Assembly (NCBI GenBank): GCA_025937785.1
Contig: JAICQQ010000074.1
Location: forward strand, 1 to 34,918
Source: Polyangiaceae bacterium
GTDB taxonomy: Bacteria; Myxococcota_A; Polyangia; Polyangiales; Polyangiaceae
Direction of reading: 5' to 3'
Length of the DNA stretch: 34,918 bases
Shown here: piece by piece, positions 1 to 8,350 of the stretch
Layout: each line of letters opens with the position of its first letter
How positions within the stretch are numbered: the stretch's first letter is position 1
Program-made: the position numbers and the translations under genes
Notes under the pieces: model-generated
Told to the model about the DNA's origin: nothing
Databases searched by the model: none
Seen by the model: the letters and a program-made list of their open reading frames with translations, nothing else

Positions 1-559
1 CATGCTCGTGGCCATGCTCGTGGCCATGCTCGTGGCCATGCTCGTGGCCATGCTCGTGGCCATGCTCGTGGCCATGCTCGTGGCCATGCTCGTGGCCATG
101 CTCGTGGCCGTGCTCATGCTCGTGATGACTGTGGCCGCCGCCGTACGCGCCGGCTTCGGGCTCGAACGGCGCTCGCTCGAAGCGCACCTCGGCGCCGAGG
201 CCTTGCACCATGGCGTCGAGCACGTGGTCGTGCTGGTAGCGTACGAAGCCCGGACCGATCTGGAGTGGCACGTGCCGGTTGCCGAGGTGGTAGGCCACCC
301 GCGTCAACAAATGTGCATCGGCGCAAGCCACGGTCGAGACGTCCTCGGGCGCGGCGTGCACCGCGACGATCGAACCTCGCGTAGTTCGCAGCAGGGTACC
401 ATGCCGCAGCACCGTCCCGCGCGGCAGGAACACCCCCAGCGTGGTCCCGTCGGCAAGGTCGCAGCGCAACCGGCTTTTGGTGCGACGTTCGAAGGGGAGC
501 TCGAGCGTTGCTTCGGGCGTGCCGGTGGCGACTATTTCATGCGCTTCGAGCATGGGCAT
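1..559 (-). CDS. ureE: Urease accessory protein UreE (nickel metallochaperone), 3' end beyond window
   Basis: UreE binds Ni(II) and delivers it to the UreD-UreF-UreG-apourease complex in the cytosol. The visible 186 codons begin MPMLEAHEIVATG and show the N-terminal peptide-binding domain (RGTVLRHG). The metallochaperone domain follows, with AYHLGNRHVP and the DHVLDAMVQGLG stretch that carries the conserved metal-binding His of the family, then FEPEAGAYG. The tail is HSHHEHEH followed by nine GHEH units that run to the window edge, so the stop codon is not seen. The start at 559 lies 15 bases after the ureC stop. A second ATG two codons further in is equally possible, and neither has a good ribosome-binding site. 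It is the last visible gene of the urt-ure operon. The family assignment is secure from motif order and context. Confidence 0.93.
   Translation of the reverse strand, partial: MPMLEAHEIVATGTPEATLELPFERRTKSRLRCDLADGTTLGVFLPRGTVLRHGTLLRTTRGSIVAVHAAPEDVSTVACADAHLLTRVAYHLGNRHVPLQIGPGFVRYQHDHVLDAMVQGLGAEVRFERAPFEPEAGAYGGGHSHHEHEHGHEHGHEHGHEHGHEHGHEHGHEHGHEHGHEHGHEH
2..109 (-). repeat. Perfect 12-bp tandem repeat coding (GHEH)n in the UreE tail
   Basis: Nine uninterrupted copies of atgctcgtggcc on the plus strand read Gly-His-Glu-His on the coding (minus) strand. All copies are identical, including silent positions, and one His is always CAT and the other always CAC. Just inside (110-133) the sequence degenerates to an irregular His/Glu stretch. 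The array may continue past base 1. His-rich UreE tails are known to bind extra nickel. Confidence 0.97.
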
Positions 560-574
560 GGTCGTGCTGGAGCG

Positions 575-2278
575 CTAGAACAAGAAGTAGCGTTGGGCCA
601 GGGGCAGCACGCTGGCGGGCTCGCAGGTCAGGTGTACACCGTCGGCGCGAACCTCGTAAGTTTGTGAATCCACCTCTATCTTTGGCGTATATCCATTATG
701 GATCATGTCCTTTTTAGTGATGGAACGCACCCGCTCCACGGGCACGGTGCGCTTCTGGAGCGACAAGCGCTGCCCGACCTCGCGGGCGATCGCCGCCTGC
801 GAGAGGAACGTCACGCTGGTCGCGTGATTCGCTCCGGCGAGCGCGCCGAACATCTCGCGGTAGTGCACGGGTTGTGGGGTCGGAATGGACGCATTCGGAT
901 CGCCCATCGGCGCGGCGACGATGAAGCCGCCTTTGATCACCAGCGCAGGCTTGGTGCCGAAGAACGCCGGCCGCCACAGCACGATGTCGGCTAGCTTGCC
1001 CGCTTCGAGCGAACCCACCTCGTGCGCGATGCCGTGGGTGAGCGCGGGGTTCACCGTGTACTTGGCCACGTAGCGCTTCACCCTGAAGTTGTCGTGGAGC
1101 GCGCTGTCTTCGCCGAGCGCGCCGCGCTGCACCTTCATCTTGTGGGCCGTTTGCCAGGTGCGACAGACGACCTCGCCCACGCGGCCCATCGCCTGCGAGT
1201 CCGACGAAATCATGCTGAAGGCCCCGAGGTCGTGCAGGATGTCTTCGGCCGCGATGGTCTCTCGGCGGATGCGCGATTCGGCGAACGCGATGTCTTCGGG
1301 GATGCTGGGGTCGAGGTGATGGCAGACCATCAGCATGTCGAGGTGTTCGTCGAGCGTGTTGACCGTGTACGGGCGCGTGGGGTTGGTCGACGAAGGCAAA
1401 ACGTTGGGCTCGCCGCAGGCCTTGATGATGTCGGGCGCGTGCCCGCCGCCGGCGCCTTCGGTGTGGTAGGCGTGGATGCTTCTGCCCTTGAACGCCCGGA
1501 ACGTGTCCTCGACGAAGCCTGACTCGTTCAGTGTATCGGTGTGGATCGCCACCTGCACGTCGTGCTTTTCGGCGACGTCGAGGCAGTTGTCGATGGCGGC
1601 GGGGGTGGTGCCCCAGTCCTCGTGCAGCTTCAGCCCGATGGCCCCTGCCTCGATCTGTTGCACCAGGGGCAGGGGCAAGCTCGCGTTGCCTTTGCCCAAA
1701 AAGCCCAGGTTCATGGGCAGCGCGTCGGCTGCCTGCAGCATGCGCGCGAGGTTCCACGCGCCCGGCGTGCAGGTGGTCGCGTTCGTCCCCGTGGCGGGAC
1801 CGGTGCCGCCACCGAGCATGGTGGTGACCCCCGACATCAAGGCATCGGTCACCTGCTGAGGGCAGATGAAATGGATGTGAGTGTCGATGCCGCCGGCTGT
1901 CGCGATCATGCCTTCACCGGCGATCACCTCGGTGCAGGCGCCGACTTCGATGTCGACCCCGGGCTGCGTGTCCGGGTTGCCAGCCTTCCCGATCTTGAAG
2001 ATGCGTCCGCCTTTGATGCCGATGTCAGCTTTCACGATGCCCCAGTGATCGAGGATCAGGGCATTGGTGATCACGGTGTCGACCGTCTGATCGTCACCCG
2101 CTTGGCTTTGGCCCATGCCGTCGCGGATGACCTTGCCTCCACCGAAGGTGATCTCGTCTCCGTAGACGGTGCGGTCGGCCTCGACCTGGATCCAGAGATC
2201 GGTGTCGGCCAGACGCACGCGGTCGCCCGTGGTCGGGCCGTACATTTCGGCGTAGGCGCGGCGGCTGATGCGGGTCAC
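575..2278 (-). CDS. ureC: Urease subunit alpha (catalytic, Ni-binding)
   Basis: This is the catalytic subunit of urease, which hydrolyses urea to ammonia and carbamate in the cytosol. The 567-residue length equals that of the classical enterobacterial UreC, and key residues fall at the same numbers. His134 and His136 are in THIHF, the carbamylated lysine is Lys217 in GLKLHEDWG, followed by His219. His246 is in VAIHTDT, His272 in AYHTEGAGGGH, catalytic His320 in the mobile flap VCHHLDP, and Asp360 in SSDSQAMGRVGE. All nickel ligands and the flap His are present, so the enzyme should be active. It starts with GTG and overlaps the ureB stop by four bases (GTGA), a sign of translational coupling. 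ureE follows after 15 bases. Confidence 0.99.
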   Translation of the reverse strand: MTRISRRAYAEMYGPTTGDRVRLADTDLWIQVEADRTVYGDEITFGGGKVIRDGMGQSQAGDDQTVDTVITNALILDHWGIVKADIGIKGGRIFKIGKAGNPDTQPGVDIEVGACTEVIAGEGMIATAGGIDTHIHFICPQQVTDALMSGVTTMLGGGTGPATGTNATTCTPGAWNLARMLQAADALPMNLGFLGKGNASLPLPLVQQIEAGAIGLKLHEDWGTTPAAIDNCLDVAEKHDVQVAIHTDTLNESGFVEDTFRAFKGRSIHAYHTEGAGGGHAPDIIKACGEPNVLPSSTNPTRPYTVNTLDEHLDMLMVCHHLDPSIPEDIAFAESRIRRETIAAEDILHDLGAFSMISSDSQAMGRVGEVVCRTWQTAHKMKVQRGALGEDSALHDNFRVKRYVAKYTVNPALTHGIAHEVGSLEAGKLADIVLWRPAFFGTKPALVIKGGFIVAAPMGDPNASIPTPQPVHYREMFGALAGANHATSVTFLSQAAIAREVGQRLSLQKRTVPVERVRSITKKDMIHNGYTPKIEVDSQTYEVRADGVHLTCEPASVLPLAQRYFLF

Positions 2279-2592
2279 AAGTCACCCCCGAGCGGCCCCA
2301 TGATCCTCCCCGTGAACCCGAACACTCGGCGTGCACCCGCGTAGGCTACCAGCGTGACCTCGCGATCCTGCCCTGGCTCGAAGCGGACGGCGGTGCCGGC
2401 AGGGATGTCCAGGCGAAAGCCGCGCGTCGCCTCGCGATCGAACGAGAGCGCCGCGTTGGTCTCGTAGAAGTGGTAGTGGGAACCGACCTGGATCGGCCGG
2501 TCGCCGGTGTTGGCGACCTTGATGCTGATCTTGGGCCTGCCGGCGTTGATCTCGATTTCGCCTTCGGGAGTCACGATTTCACCAGGGGTCAT
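2275..2592 (-). CDS. ureB: Urease subunit beta
   Basis: This small structural subunit of the urease (UreABC)3 core packs against UreC. The 105-residue product begins MTPGEIVTPEGEIEINAGR, the typical UreB start. It continues with VANTGDRPIQVGSHYHFYE and ends with the conserved FGFTGRIMGPLGG region. Its length matches free-standing bacterial UreB, so there is no gamma-beta fusion here. The TGA stop overlaps the GTG start of ureC. The 27 bases separating it from ureA contain a duplicated copy of the end of ureA. The upstream AGAAG is only a weak ribosome-binding site, so expression is probably coupled to ureA. Confidence 0.98.
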   Translation of the reverse strand: MTPGEIVTPEGEIEINAGRPKISIKVANTGDRPIQVGSHYHFYETNAALSFDREATRGFRLDIPAGTAVRFEPGQDREVTLVAYAGARRVFGFTGRIMGPLGGDL

Positions 2593-2628
2593 GGGCTTCT
2601 CATTGAATGGGTGCGCTTCTCATTGAAT
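2589..2628. repeat. Imperfect 20-bp tandem duplication at the ureA 3' end
   Basis: The 14-mer gcttctcattgaat occurs at 2595-2608 and again at 2615-2628, exactly 20 bases apart, and flanking bases also partly match. The right copy contains the ureA stop codon and its last codons. The left copy occupies the ureA-ureB spacer and looks like a slippage duplication of the gene end. Confidence 0.85.
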
Positions 2629-2922
2629 CGGATTGTGGACGGTGACGAGCTTGGTGCCATCGGGGAACGTCGCTTCCACCTGCACTTCGCTCACCAGGTC
2701 AGCGATGCCCTCCATCACGTCGTTGCGCGTCAAGAGCGTCGTGCCGTAGCTCATGAGTTCGGCGACGCTCTTCCCGTCGCGCGCGCCCTCGAGGATGGCG
2801 GCGGAGATGTACGCGACCGCTTCCGGGTAATTCAGCTTGACGCCGCGAGCTTTGCGGCGCTCTGCCAACAGGCCGGCGGTAAAGATCAGAAGTGTGTCTT
2901 TTTCTCTGGGCGTTAGCTCCAT
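2620..2922 (-). CDS. ureA: Urease subunit gamma
   Basis: This is the smallest urease structural subunit, 100 residues as in most bacteria. It begins MELTPREKDTLLIFTAGLLA and contains LNYPEAVAYISAAILEGARDG and the MSYG motif, all highly conserved in UreA. The C-terminus FPDGTKLVTVHNPI is also typical. The start is supported by a strong GGAGG ribosome-binding site six bases upstream. It lies 18 bases after ureD and 27 before ureB in the same transcript. UreA has no catalytic residues but is required for core assembly. Confidence 0.98.
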   Translation of the reverse strand: MELTPREKDTLLIFTAGLLAERRKARGVKLNYPEAVAYISAAILEGARDGKSVAELMSYGTTLLTRNDVMEGIADLVSEVQVEATFPDGTKLVTVHNPIQ

Positions 2923-2940
2923 GCTTGCCTCCGTGGGGTT

Positions 2941-3837
2941 CTAGGTTGCCCAAATGCGCGGGGCGACCGCCGGGCTCTGAGTCAGTTCGGGGCGGACCAG
3001 CTCCCAAGCTCGCCGGAGCACGGCCTGCGCCGGCCTGGCACCGTCGCCAAGAAATCGGCACACCAGGGCTCCGGCGACCTGAGTGACGGCAGCGAGGCCG
3101 CCGAGCGGCGCGACTTCTTCGCGCACGCGCAGGACGAGATCCGGGACGCGCCGCGCCCAAGCTTCGGGGGAGAGCCCGTGCACCGCCACCAGCGTCCCGA
3201 GCGTGGTGTGCCCGCCGAGGCCCCAGGCTTGACGGAGCTCGGGCCCGCCACCGGTCAGCCGAAGCTGCTCGATCAGGAGCCGCTGCCCGCCCTGCCAGAT
3301 CTCGAGCCGCTGCCTCAAGCGACCGCGCTCGAAGCGCTCGCCGGCCGCGGGGCGACCCAAGCACAGCACCTCCATGCCCACGAAGCTCGCACCGCGGGCG
3401 AGCTCGACGTGGGTGGTGAGCGACGCGATGCTCCCGCTGAAGGCAATCGTCTCTTGGGGCAGCCACTCGAGCGTCGCACCGCGCTCGACCACCAGCCGCT
3501 GTGCGATCGTGGCGGAAGGGCCGCTGCTGCGGTACAGCTTGGTCGCCGCCGGCGTAGTGATCAGGGCATGGGCCTGCTCATTGACCCGGACGTCGAGCTC
3601 GAGTTGGTCGCCGCCCACCACCCCACCCGGGGGGTGCACCAAGTACACGTGGCAGCAGCCGTTGGCTTCCGGGTAGAACGGACGCTGGACCACGAGCGGC
3701 CCGCGGTGCTCGTTGCGGCTAAGCCCGGTGCGCCCCGCGCTGGCACGGAAAGCGAGCTCGAGCCGCCCGTGCCACCCGCGCTCCGGTGGCACCACGTCGG
3801 TCGAGTTCGAGGACTCGCGTGCGCTCGCGGGGATCAT
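2941..3837 (-). CDS. ureD: Urease accessory protein UreD (UreH)
   Basis: UreD is the scaffold that binds apourease and, with UreF and UreG, lets nickel and CO2 reach the active site. The 298-residue product has the family hallmarks GPLVVQRPFYPE, HVYLVHPPGGVVGGDQLELD and ALITTPAATKLYRS near the N-terminal half, then LEWLPQETIAFSG. The C-terminal part is variable, as usual. It starts at ATG 3837, 11 bases after the urtE stop, so the urea importer and urease genes are joined without a break. ureF and ureG, normally needed with it, are not in the window. Confidence 0.95.
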   Translation of the reverse strand: MIPASARESSNSTDVVPPERGWHGRLELAFRASAGRTGLSRNEHRGPLVVQRPFYPEANGCCHVYLVHPPGGVVGGDQLELDVRVNEQAHALITTPAATKLYRSSGPSATIAQRLVVERGATLEWLPQETIAFSGSIASLTTHVELARGASFVGMEVLCLGRPAAGERFERGRLRQRLEIWQGGQRLLIEQLRLTGGGPELRQAWGLGGHTTLGTLVAVHGLSPEAWARRVPDLVLRVREEVAPLGGLAAVTQVAGALVCRFLGDGARPAQAVLRRAWELVRPELTQSPAVAPRIWAT

Positions 3838-3848
3838 GCGGCGCGACT

Positions 3849-4544
3849 CTATACGACGAGGTGCTGGTCGACGAGCTCTTCGGTGAGTTCGCTCATGGGT
3901 CCCGCGGCGGCCCGCCGGCCACGATTCAGGATGGCGAAGTGGTCGGCGACCTTGCGGGCGAAGGGGAGCTTTTGCTCGACGAGCAGGATCGTCAGCTTTT
4001 GTTCCTTGTTCAGATGCTTCAAAATCTCGGCGATTTCTTGCACGATGTTGGGCTGGATGCCTTCTGTGGGCTCGTCCAGGATCAAGAGCTTCGGGTCGAG
4101 CGCGAGCGCCCGCCCGATGGCCAGCTGCTGCTGCTGACCCCCCGAAAGATCACCGCCGCGTCGATGCAGCATGTCCTTCAAGACGGGGAACAGTTCGAAG
4201 ATGCTCTTGGGGATCTCGCGCACCTTGTCGCGACGCGCAGGCAAGCCGACACGCAGGTTGTCCTCGACGCTGAGCTGCGCGAAGATCTCTCGGCCCTGCG
4301 GGACGTAGCCGATGCCGATGCGCGCGCGCGTCTCGGGCGGCTTGTGCGCGAGGTCGGTCTGCTCCAGCTTGATGCTGCCGCTCTTGACCGGTACCACGCC
4401 CATGATGGCCTTGAGCAGCGTGGTCTTGCCCACGCCGTTGCGCCCCATCAAACAGGTGCAGCTGCCTTCCGGCACGTCTAGGTCGAGGTCCCACAGCGTG
4501 TGACTTTCCCCGTAGTACTGATTCAAGCCTTGAATACTCAGCAC
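3849..4544 (-). CDS. urtE: Urea ABC transporter ATP-binding subunit UrtE
   Basis: This is one of two ATPases of the high-affinity urea importer (branched-chain-amino-acid-type ABC family, LivF-like). The 231-residue protein is a single ABC domain. Walker A is GRNGVGKT at residues 34-41, the signature LSGGQ is at 133-137, and Walker B LLILDEPTEGIQ is around 154-164. It begins MLSIQGLNQYYGESHTLWDL, which is characteristic of UrtE. The start codon is GTG, one base after the urtD stop (TGACGTG), so translation is probably coupled. ureD follows after 11 bases. Assignment to UrtE rather than generic LivF rests on sequence style and operon order urtABCDE. Confidence 0.95.
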   Translation of the reverse strand: MLSIQGLNQYYGESHTLWDLDLDVPEGSCTCLMGRNGVGKTTLLKAIMGVVPVKSGSIKLEQTDLAHKPPETRARIGIGYVPQGREIFAQLSVEDNLRVGLPARRDKVREIPKSIFELFPVLKDMLHRRGGDLSGGQQQQLAIGRALALDPKLLILDEPTEGIQPNIVQEIAEILKHLNKEQKLTILLVEQKLPFARKVADHFAILNRGRRAAAGPMSELTEELVDQHLVV

Positions 4545-4545
4545 G

Positions 4546-5550
4546 TCACTCTCCCAAGTAGACTTCGACGACCTTGGGGTCGTTCTGGACGTCTTGCATG
4601 CTGCCCTCGGCCAGCACGCTGCCTTCGTGAAGGACGGTCACCGTGCGGGTGGCGATGCTGCGCACGAAGTCCATGTCGTGCTCGACCACGACCACCGTGT
4701 GTTTCCCTGCGAGCGAGCGCAAGAGCTCCGCGGTGCGTTCGACTTCTTGGTGCGTCATGCCCGCGATGGGTTCGTCGACCAGCAGCACCTTCGGGTCCTG
4801 CACCAACAGCATGCCGATCTCGAGCCATTGCTTCTGGCCGTGGCTGAGTAGCCCCGCGCGGTCGTGGACCCGGTCTTTCAAGCCGATGATCTCGAGCGCG
4901 CTTTCGATCTTGGTCTTCTGCTCGCCGCTCAGGCTGGCGAACAAGCTCTTGAACACGCCCTTGTTGGCGTGGAGCGCGAGCTCGAGGTTCTCGAATACCG
5001 AGTGGCCGTGGAACACCGTGGGCCGCTGAAACTTTCTGCCGATGCCGCGCTGCGCAATTTCGTACTCCGCGAGTGAGCAGAGGTCCGTCGTGTCGCCGAC
5101 CAGGAAGACGCAGCCTTCATCGGGGCGCGTCTTACCCGTGATGCAGTCCATCAAGGTGGTCTTGCCGGCGCCGTTCGGCCCGATGATGCAACGCAGCTCG
5201 CCATCGTCGAGGATCAAGGTCAGGTTGCTGAGTGCCTTGAATCCGTCGAAGCTCACGCTGATGTTGTCGACACACAAAAGCGAGCTGGGGCGCTTGGCCA
5301 GGGCGTCGTAACGGGCCGGGGGCACGTCACGTTTGCTGCCCGGAGGCCACGACCAGCGCCGCGGCGTGTCGAGCTGCTTGCTCCGATCTCGCTTGGTGTC
5401 GCCGTTGACCTTGGGTTTGCTCCGAGACTTGGGCGGAGTCTCGGCCTCACGCGCCTCGGCCTCTTCCTGGACGCTGCCCTGCGTGGGCACACCCGCGGGC
5501 GGTTGTGACGCTGGCGCGTCTTTGTCGGTGGCCAGGTCGGGTTCGTTCAT
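4546..5550 (-). CDS. urtD: Urea ABC transporter ATP-binding subunit UrtD with long N-terminal extension
   Basis: This is the second ATPase of the urea importer (LivG-like). The ABC domain begins about residue 89 (SSLLCVDNISVSFDGFKAL), with Walker A GPNGAGKT at 124-131, the degenerate signature LSHGQKQWLEIGMLL and Walker B VLLVDEPIAGM. Total length is 334 residues against roughly 250 for usual UrtD. The extra part is residues 1-88, rich in Pro, Glu, Lys and Arg and predicted disordered. The ATG at 5550 overlaps the urtC stop (ATGA), which supports this start over an internal one, so the extension is probably translated. Its role is unknown. Confidence 0.95.
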   Translation of the reverse strand: MNEPDLATDKDAPASQPPAGVPTQGSVQEEAEAREAETPPKSRSKPKVNGDTKRDRSKQLDTPRRWSWPPGSKRDVPPARYDALAKRPSSLLCVDNISVSFDGFKALSNLTLILDDGELRCIIGPNGAGKTTLMDCITGKTRPDEGCVFLVGDTTDLCSLAEYEIAQRGIGRKFQRPTVFHGHSVFENLELALHANKGVFKSLFASLSGEQKTKIESALEIIGLKDRVHDRAGLLSHGQKQWLEIGMLLVQDPKVLLVDEPIAGMTHQEVERTAELLRSLAGKHTVVVVEHDMDFVRSIATRTVTVLHEGSVLAEGSMQDVQNDPKVVEVYLGE

Positions 5551-6662
5551 GTTGCAGCACTCCGCTTCTTCGCCAAACGGCCGAACAGCCCGACCACGCC
5601 TTCGGGGATGACCAGGGTGACGACGACGAACAACGCCCCCAAAAAGTACAGCCAGATCTCGGGAAATGCGCCGGTGAGCACGCTCTTGGCGCCGTTGACG
5701 ATGGCCGCGCCGGCGGCGGCACCGAACAAGGTGCCACGGCCGCCGAGCGCTACCCAGATCGCCATTTCGATGGAGTTGGCAGGCTCCATCTCGCTAGGGT
5801 TGATGATGCCCACCTGGGGCACGTAAAGGGCCCCGGCAAAACCGCAGATCACCGCCGACAGCGTCCAGGCGAACAGCTTGTAGTGCAGCGGGTTGTAGCC
5901 CGAGAACATCACCTTGCCCTCGGCGTCCCGAATCGCGCGCAGGACGCGGCCAGCCTTGCTGGTGACCACGTAACGGCACATGAGATATACGAGCACGAGC
6001 ACCGCCACCGACAGCACGTACAGCACCAACTTGGTACCCGGCTCGAGTAGCGACCACCCGTAGATGCGTTTGAAGTCGGTAAGGCCGTTATTGCCGCCAA
6101 ACCCCGTGTCGTTGCGGAAGAACAGCAGCATCAACGCGAAGGTGAGCGCTTGGGTGATGATCGAGAAGTACACGCCGCGAATGCGCGAACGGAAGGCGAA
6201 GTAGCCGAACACATAAGCCAGCGCGCCGGGCACGACCATCGACATCAGCAGGGCGAACCCGAAGCTGTCGAAGCCTTGCCAGAACCAGGGGAGTTCCTTC
6301 CAGTCCAGGAACACCATGAAGTCGGGCAGGTTGCTGCGGTAGACGCCCTCACCCTGAATTTCGAGCATCAGGTGCATGCCCATGGCGTAGCCACCGAGCG
6401 CGAAGAACACACCGTGGCCGAGGCTCAAAATGCCGGTAAAACCCCAGATCAGGTCCATCGCCACCGCCACCATGGCGTAGCAAGCGAACTTGCCCATCAC
6501 GGTGACGATGTAGTCGGGAACGTGGAGCGGGGAGTCCACGGGCAGGGCCAGGTTGAGTACCGGCACCAGTACGCCGAACAGCACGCTGACGGCGAGCAGG
6601 CCGAGCCAACCGTTGCGTGTGTGCAGCCTCGAACCGAGCGCTTTCAATGTCGTGAGGGTCAT
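5547..6662 (-). CDS. urtC: Urea ABC transporter permease UrtC
   Basis: This inner-membrane permease subunit of the urea importer (LivM type) has 371 residues and many hydrophobic segments, for example WLGLLAVSVLFGVLVPVLNL, MVAVAMDLIWGFTGILSLGH and VVPGALAYVFGYFAF. The LivM-like motif ILSLGHGVFFALGGYAMGM and the coupling-helix region RVLRAIRDAEGKVMFSGYN are intact. Family-typical NPSEMEPANSIEMAIWVALGGRGTL and AAIVNGAKS follow. The start overlaps the urtB stop by four bases and the stop overlaps the urtD start by four. It pairs with UrtB to form the channel. Confidence 0.96.
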   Translation of the reverse strand: MTLTTLKALGSRLHTRNGWLGLLAVSVLFGVLVPVLNLALPVDSPLHVPDYIVTVMGKFACYAMVAVAMDLIWGFTGILSLGHGVFFALGGYAMGMHLMLEIQGEGVYRSNLPDFMVFLDWKELPWFWQGFDSFGFALLMSMVVPGALAYVFGYFAFRSRIRGVYFSIITQALTFALMLLFFRNDTGFGGNNGLTDFKRIYGWSLLEPGTKLVLYVLSVAVLVLVYLMCRYVVTSKAGRVLRAIRDAEGKVMFSGYNPLHYKLFAWTLSAVICGFAGALYVPQVGIINPSEMEPANSIEMAIWVALGGRGTLFGAAAGAAIVNGAKSVLTGAFPEIWLYFLGALFVVVTLVIPEGVVGLFGRLAKKRSAAT

Positions 6663-8341
6663 GCTTCTGCCGCGCGTCCCTTCAGAGCGAACAGGCCCTG
6701 GGGGCGCTTCTGAATGAACAGAATCAAGAGTGCCAGGATCAGGATCTTGCCGAGCACCGCGCCGAAGGCGGGCTCGAGGTACTTGTTCAAGAAGCCGAGC
6801 CCCATCGCGCCGGCCACCGTCCCGGCAATGTTGCCGACACCGCCCACGACCACGACCATGAACGAGTCGACGATGTAGCCCTGGCCGAGCTCGGGGCCGA
6901 CGTTACCGAGCTGCGACAGTGCCACGCCGCCCAGCCCGGCGACGCCGGAGCCGAGGGCGAAGGTCCAGGTGTCGACCCGGCGCGTGGCGATGCCCATGCC
7001 TGCCGCCATCTCGCGGTTCTGGGTGACCGCTCGCACGTTGAGTCCGAGTGGGGTGCGCTGCAGCAGGAAGTAGACGAAACCCACGACCACGATCACGAAC
7101 AAGACCACCGCGATGCGGCTGTAGGGCAGCACCAGGTTCGGCAACAGCTCCCAGCCGCCCGAGAGCCACTGGGGGTTCGCCACCGTGACGTTCTGCGCGC
7201 CGAACACGCTACGCACGGCCTGAATCAACATCAAGCTCAGGCCCCAGGTCGCGAGCAGCGTCTCGAGAGGGCGCCCGTACAGAAAGCGGATCACGCCTCG
7301 CTCGAGCCCCGCGCCCACCAGCGCCGTCACCGCAAACGCCACGGGCAGGGCGGCGATCAGGTAGAGATCGAATTGCTCGGGAAGGTAGTCCGTGAACAGG
7401 TTTTGCACCACGTAGGTGCTGTACGCACCCAGCATGATCATTTCGCCGTGGGCCATGTTGATGACGCGCATCAGGCCAAAGGTGATGGCCAGCCCGAGCG
7501 CTGCCAGCACCAGCACGCTGCCCAGGCTCACCCCATACAGCGAGTTGGCCAGCAGGTTCACCCAGAAGATCTTGCTGTTGATGGCGCCCAGCGCCGAAAC
7601 CGCCGCCGCGCGCACGTCGCCGTTGGGTTCGCGGTAGCTGCCGTCGCTGTTCTTGGCCAGCATGCCCTCGACGGCGCTCTGCAGCGCGACGGTGCCGTCG
7701 TCCTCGATGACCTTCAGCGCCTGAATCCGCACCTCGGGCTTTTCGGAGTTCAGATCGATCTTGGCGAGCGCCAAAGAAAGGATGCTCTCGATCTCGCTGT
7801 CTGTTTCTTTGCCGATCGACTGGCGCAGGAGCGGAGCCGCCCCCGCGTCGGTCGATTTCGCGAGTTCGTTCGCCGCGGCGAGCCGAACCTTGCGGTCGGG
7901 CGACGAGAGCTGGAGCTTGGCGAGCGCAGGCCCCAGCACGCGCCGCACCACGTTGTTCACCGGCGGCGACCGCAGGGCGCCTTCCGGCGCAGCGCCACCA
8001 TCGAGGGCAGGCTTGGTCTTGCCACCCTCGACGATGAACACGCTGCCTTTGGCGTCGATGCGCAGCGAACCTGCATCGAGCGCCTGGAGCAAGCTGAGCG
8101 CGCGCGCGTCCCCCGTATCGCCCAGCGTGGTGATCGCCCGGCTGAAAGCCTCGAAGTCTTCACTGGCGAGCTGCTTCAGCGCCGTGTCGAACTCCTGAGC
8201 GCGCACCGGCGTGCTCGACAGCGAACACACAAGGAGCGCCACGCAGGCGAGCCAGCGTCTGAAAGCAAAGGTACGCGAAAGCTCAGGTAACAGCCCGAAA
8301 CCGGCTAGCTTCGTGGGACGAATGAGGGGGACGCCGCGCAT
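6659..8341 (-). CDS. urtB: Urea ABC transporter permease UrtB with periplasmic N-terminal domain
   Basis: This is the LivH-type inner-membrane permease of the urea importer, 560 residues. A hydrophobic signal-like segment lies at about residues 29-48, ending in an Ala-rich VRAQ site. A helical repeat-like domain (about 50-255) follows, with patches such as DRKVRLAAANELAKS and KPEVRIQALKVIEDD. The permease domain begins about residue 257 and includes GLAITFGLMRVINMAHGEMI, the coupling-helix region PLGLNVRAVTQNREMAAGMG and GNIAGTVAGAMGLG. The long N-terminal domain is a known feature of many UrtB proteins. It starts nine bases after urtA and overlaps urtC by four bases. Confidence 0.95.
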   Translation of the reverse strand: MRGVPLIRPTKLAGFGLLPELSRTFAFRRWLACVALLVCSLSSTPVRAQEFDTALKQLASEDFEAFSRAITTLGDTGDARALSLLQALDAGSLRIDAKGSVFIVEGGKTKPALDGGAAPEGALRSPPVNNVVRRVLGPALAKLQLSSPDRKVRLAAANELAKSTDAGAAPLLRQSIGKETDSEIESILSLALAKIDLNSEKPEVRIQALKVIEDDGTVALQSAVEGMLAKNSDGSYREPNGDVRAAAVSALGAINSKIFWVNLLANSLYGVSLGSVLVLAALGLAITFGLMRVINMAHGEMIMLGAYSTYVVQNLFTDYLPEQFDLYLIAALPVAFAVTALVGAGLERGVIRFLYGRPLETLLATWGLSLMLIQAVRSVFGAQNVTVANPQWLSGGWELLPNLVLPYSRIAVVLFVIVVVGFVYFLLQRTPLGLNVRAVTQNREMAAGMGIATRRVDTWTFALGSGVAGLGGVALSQLGNVGPELGQGYIVDSFMVVVVGGVGNIAGTVAGAMGLGFLNKYLEPAFGAVLGKILILALLILFIQKRPQGLFALKGRAAEA

Positions 8342-8350
8342 GGGTCGACC

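Noticed and set aside
2..667. Plus-strand open frame beginning with repeated MLVA units
   Set aside because: It is the antisense reading of the UreE His-rich repeat and of ureE itself. The minus-strand reading gives a clear UreE.
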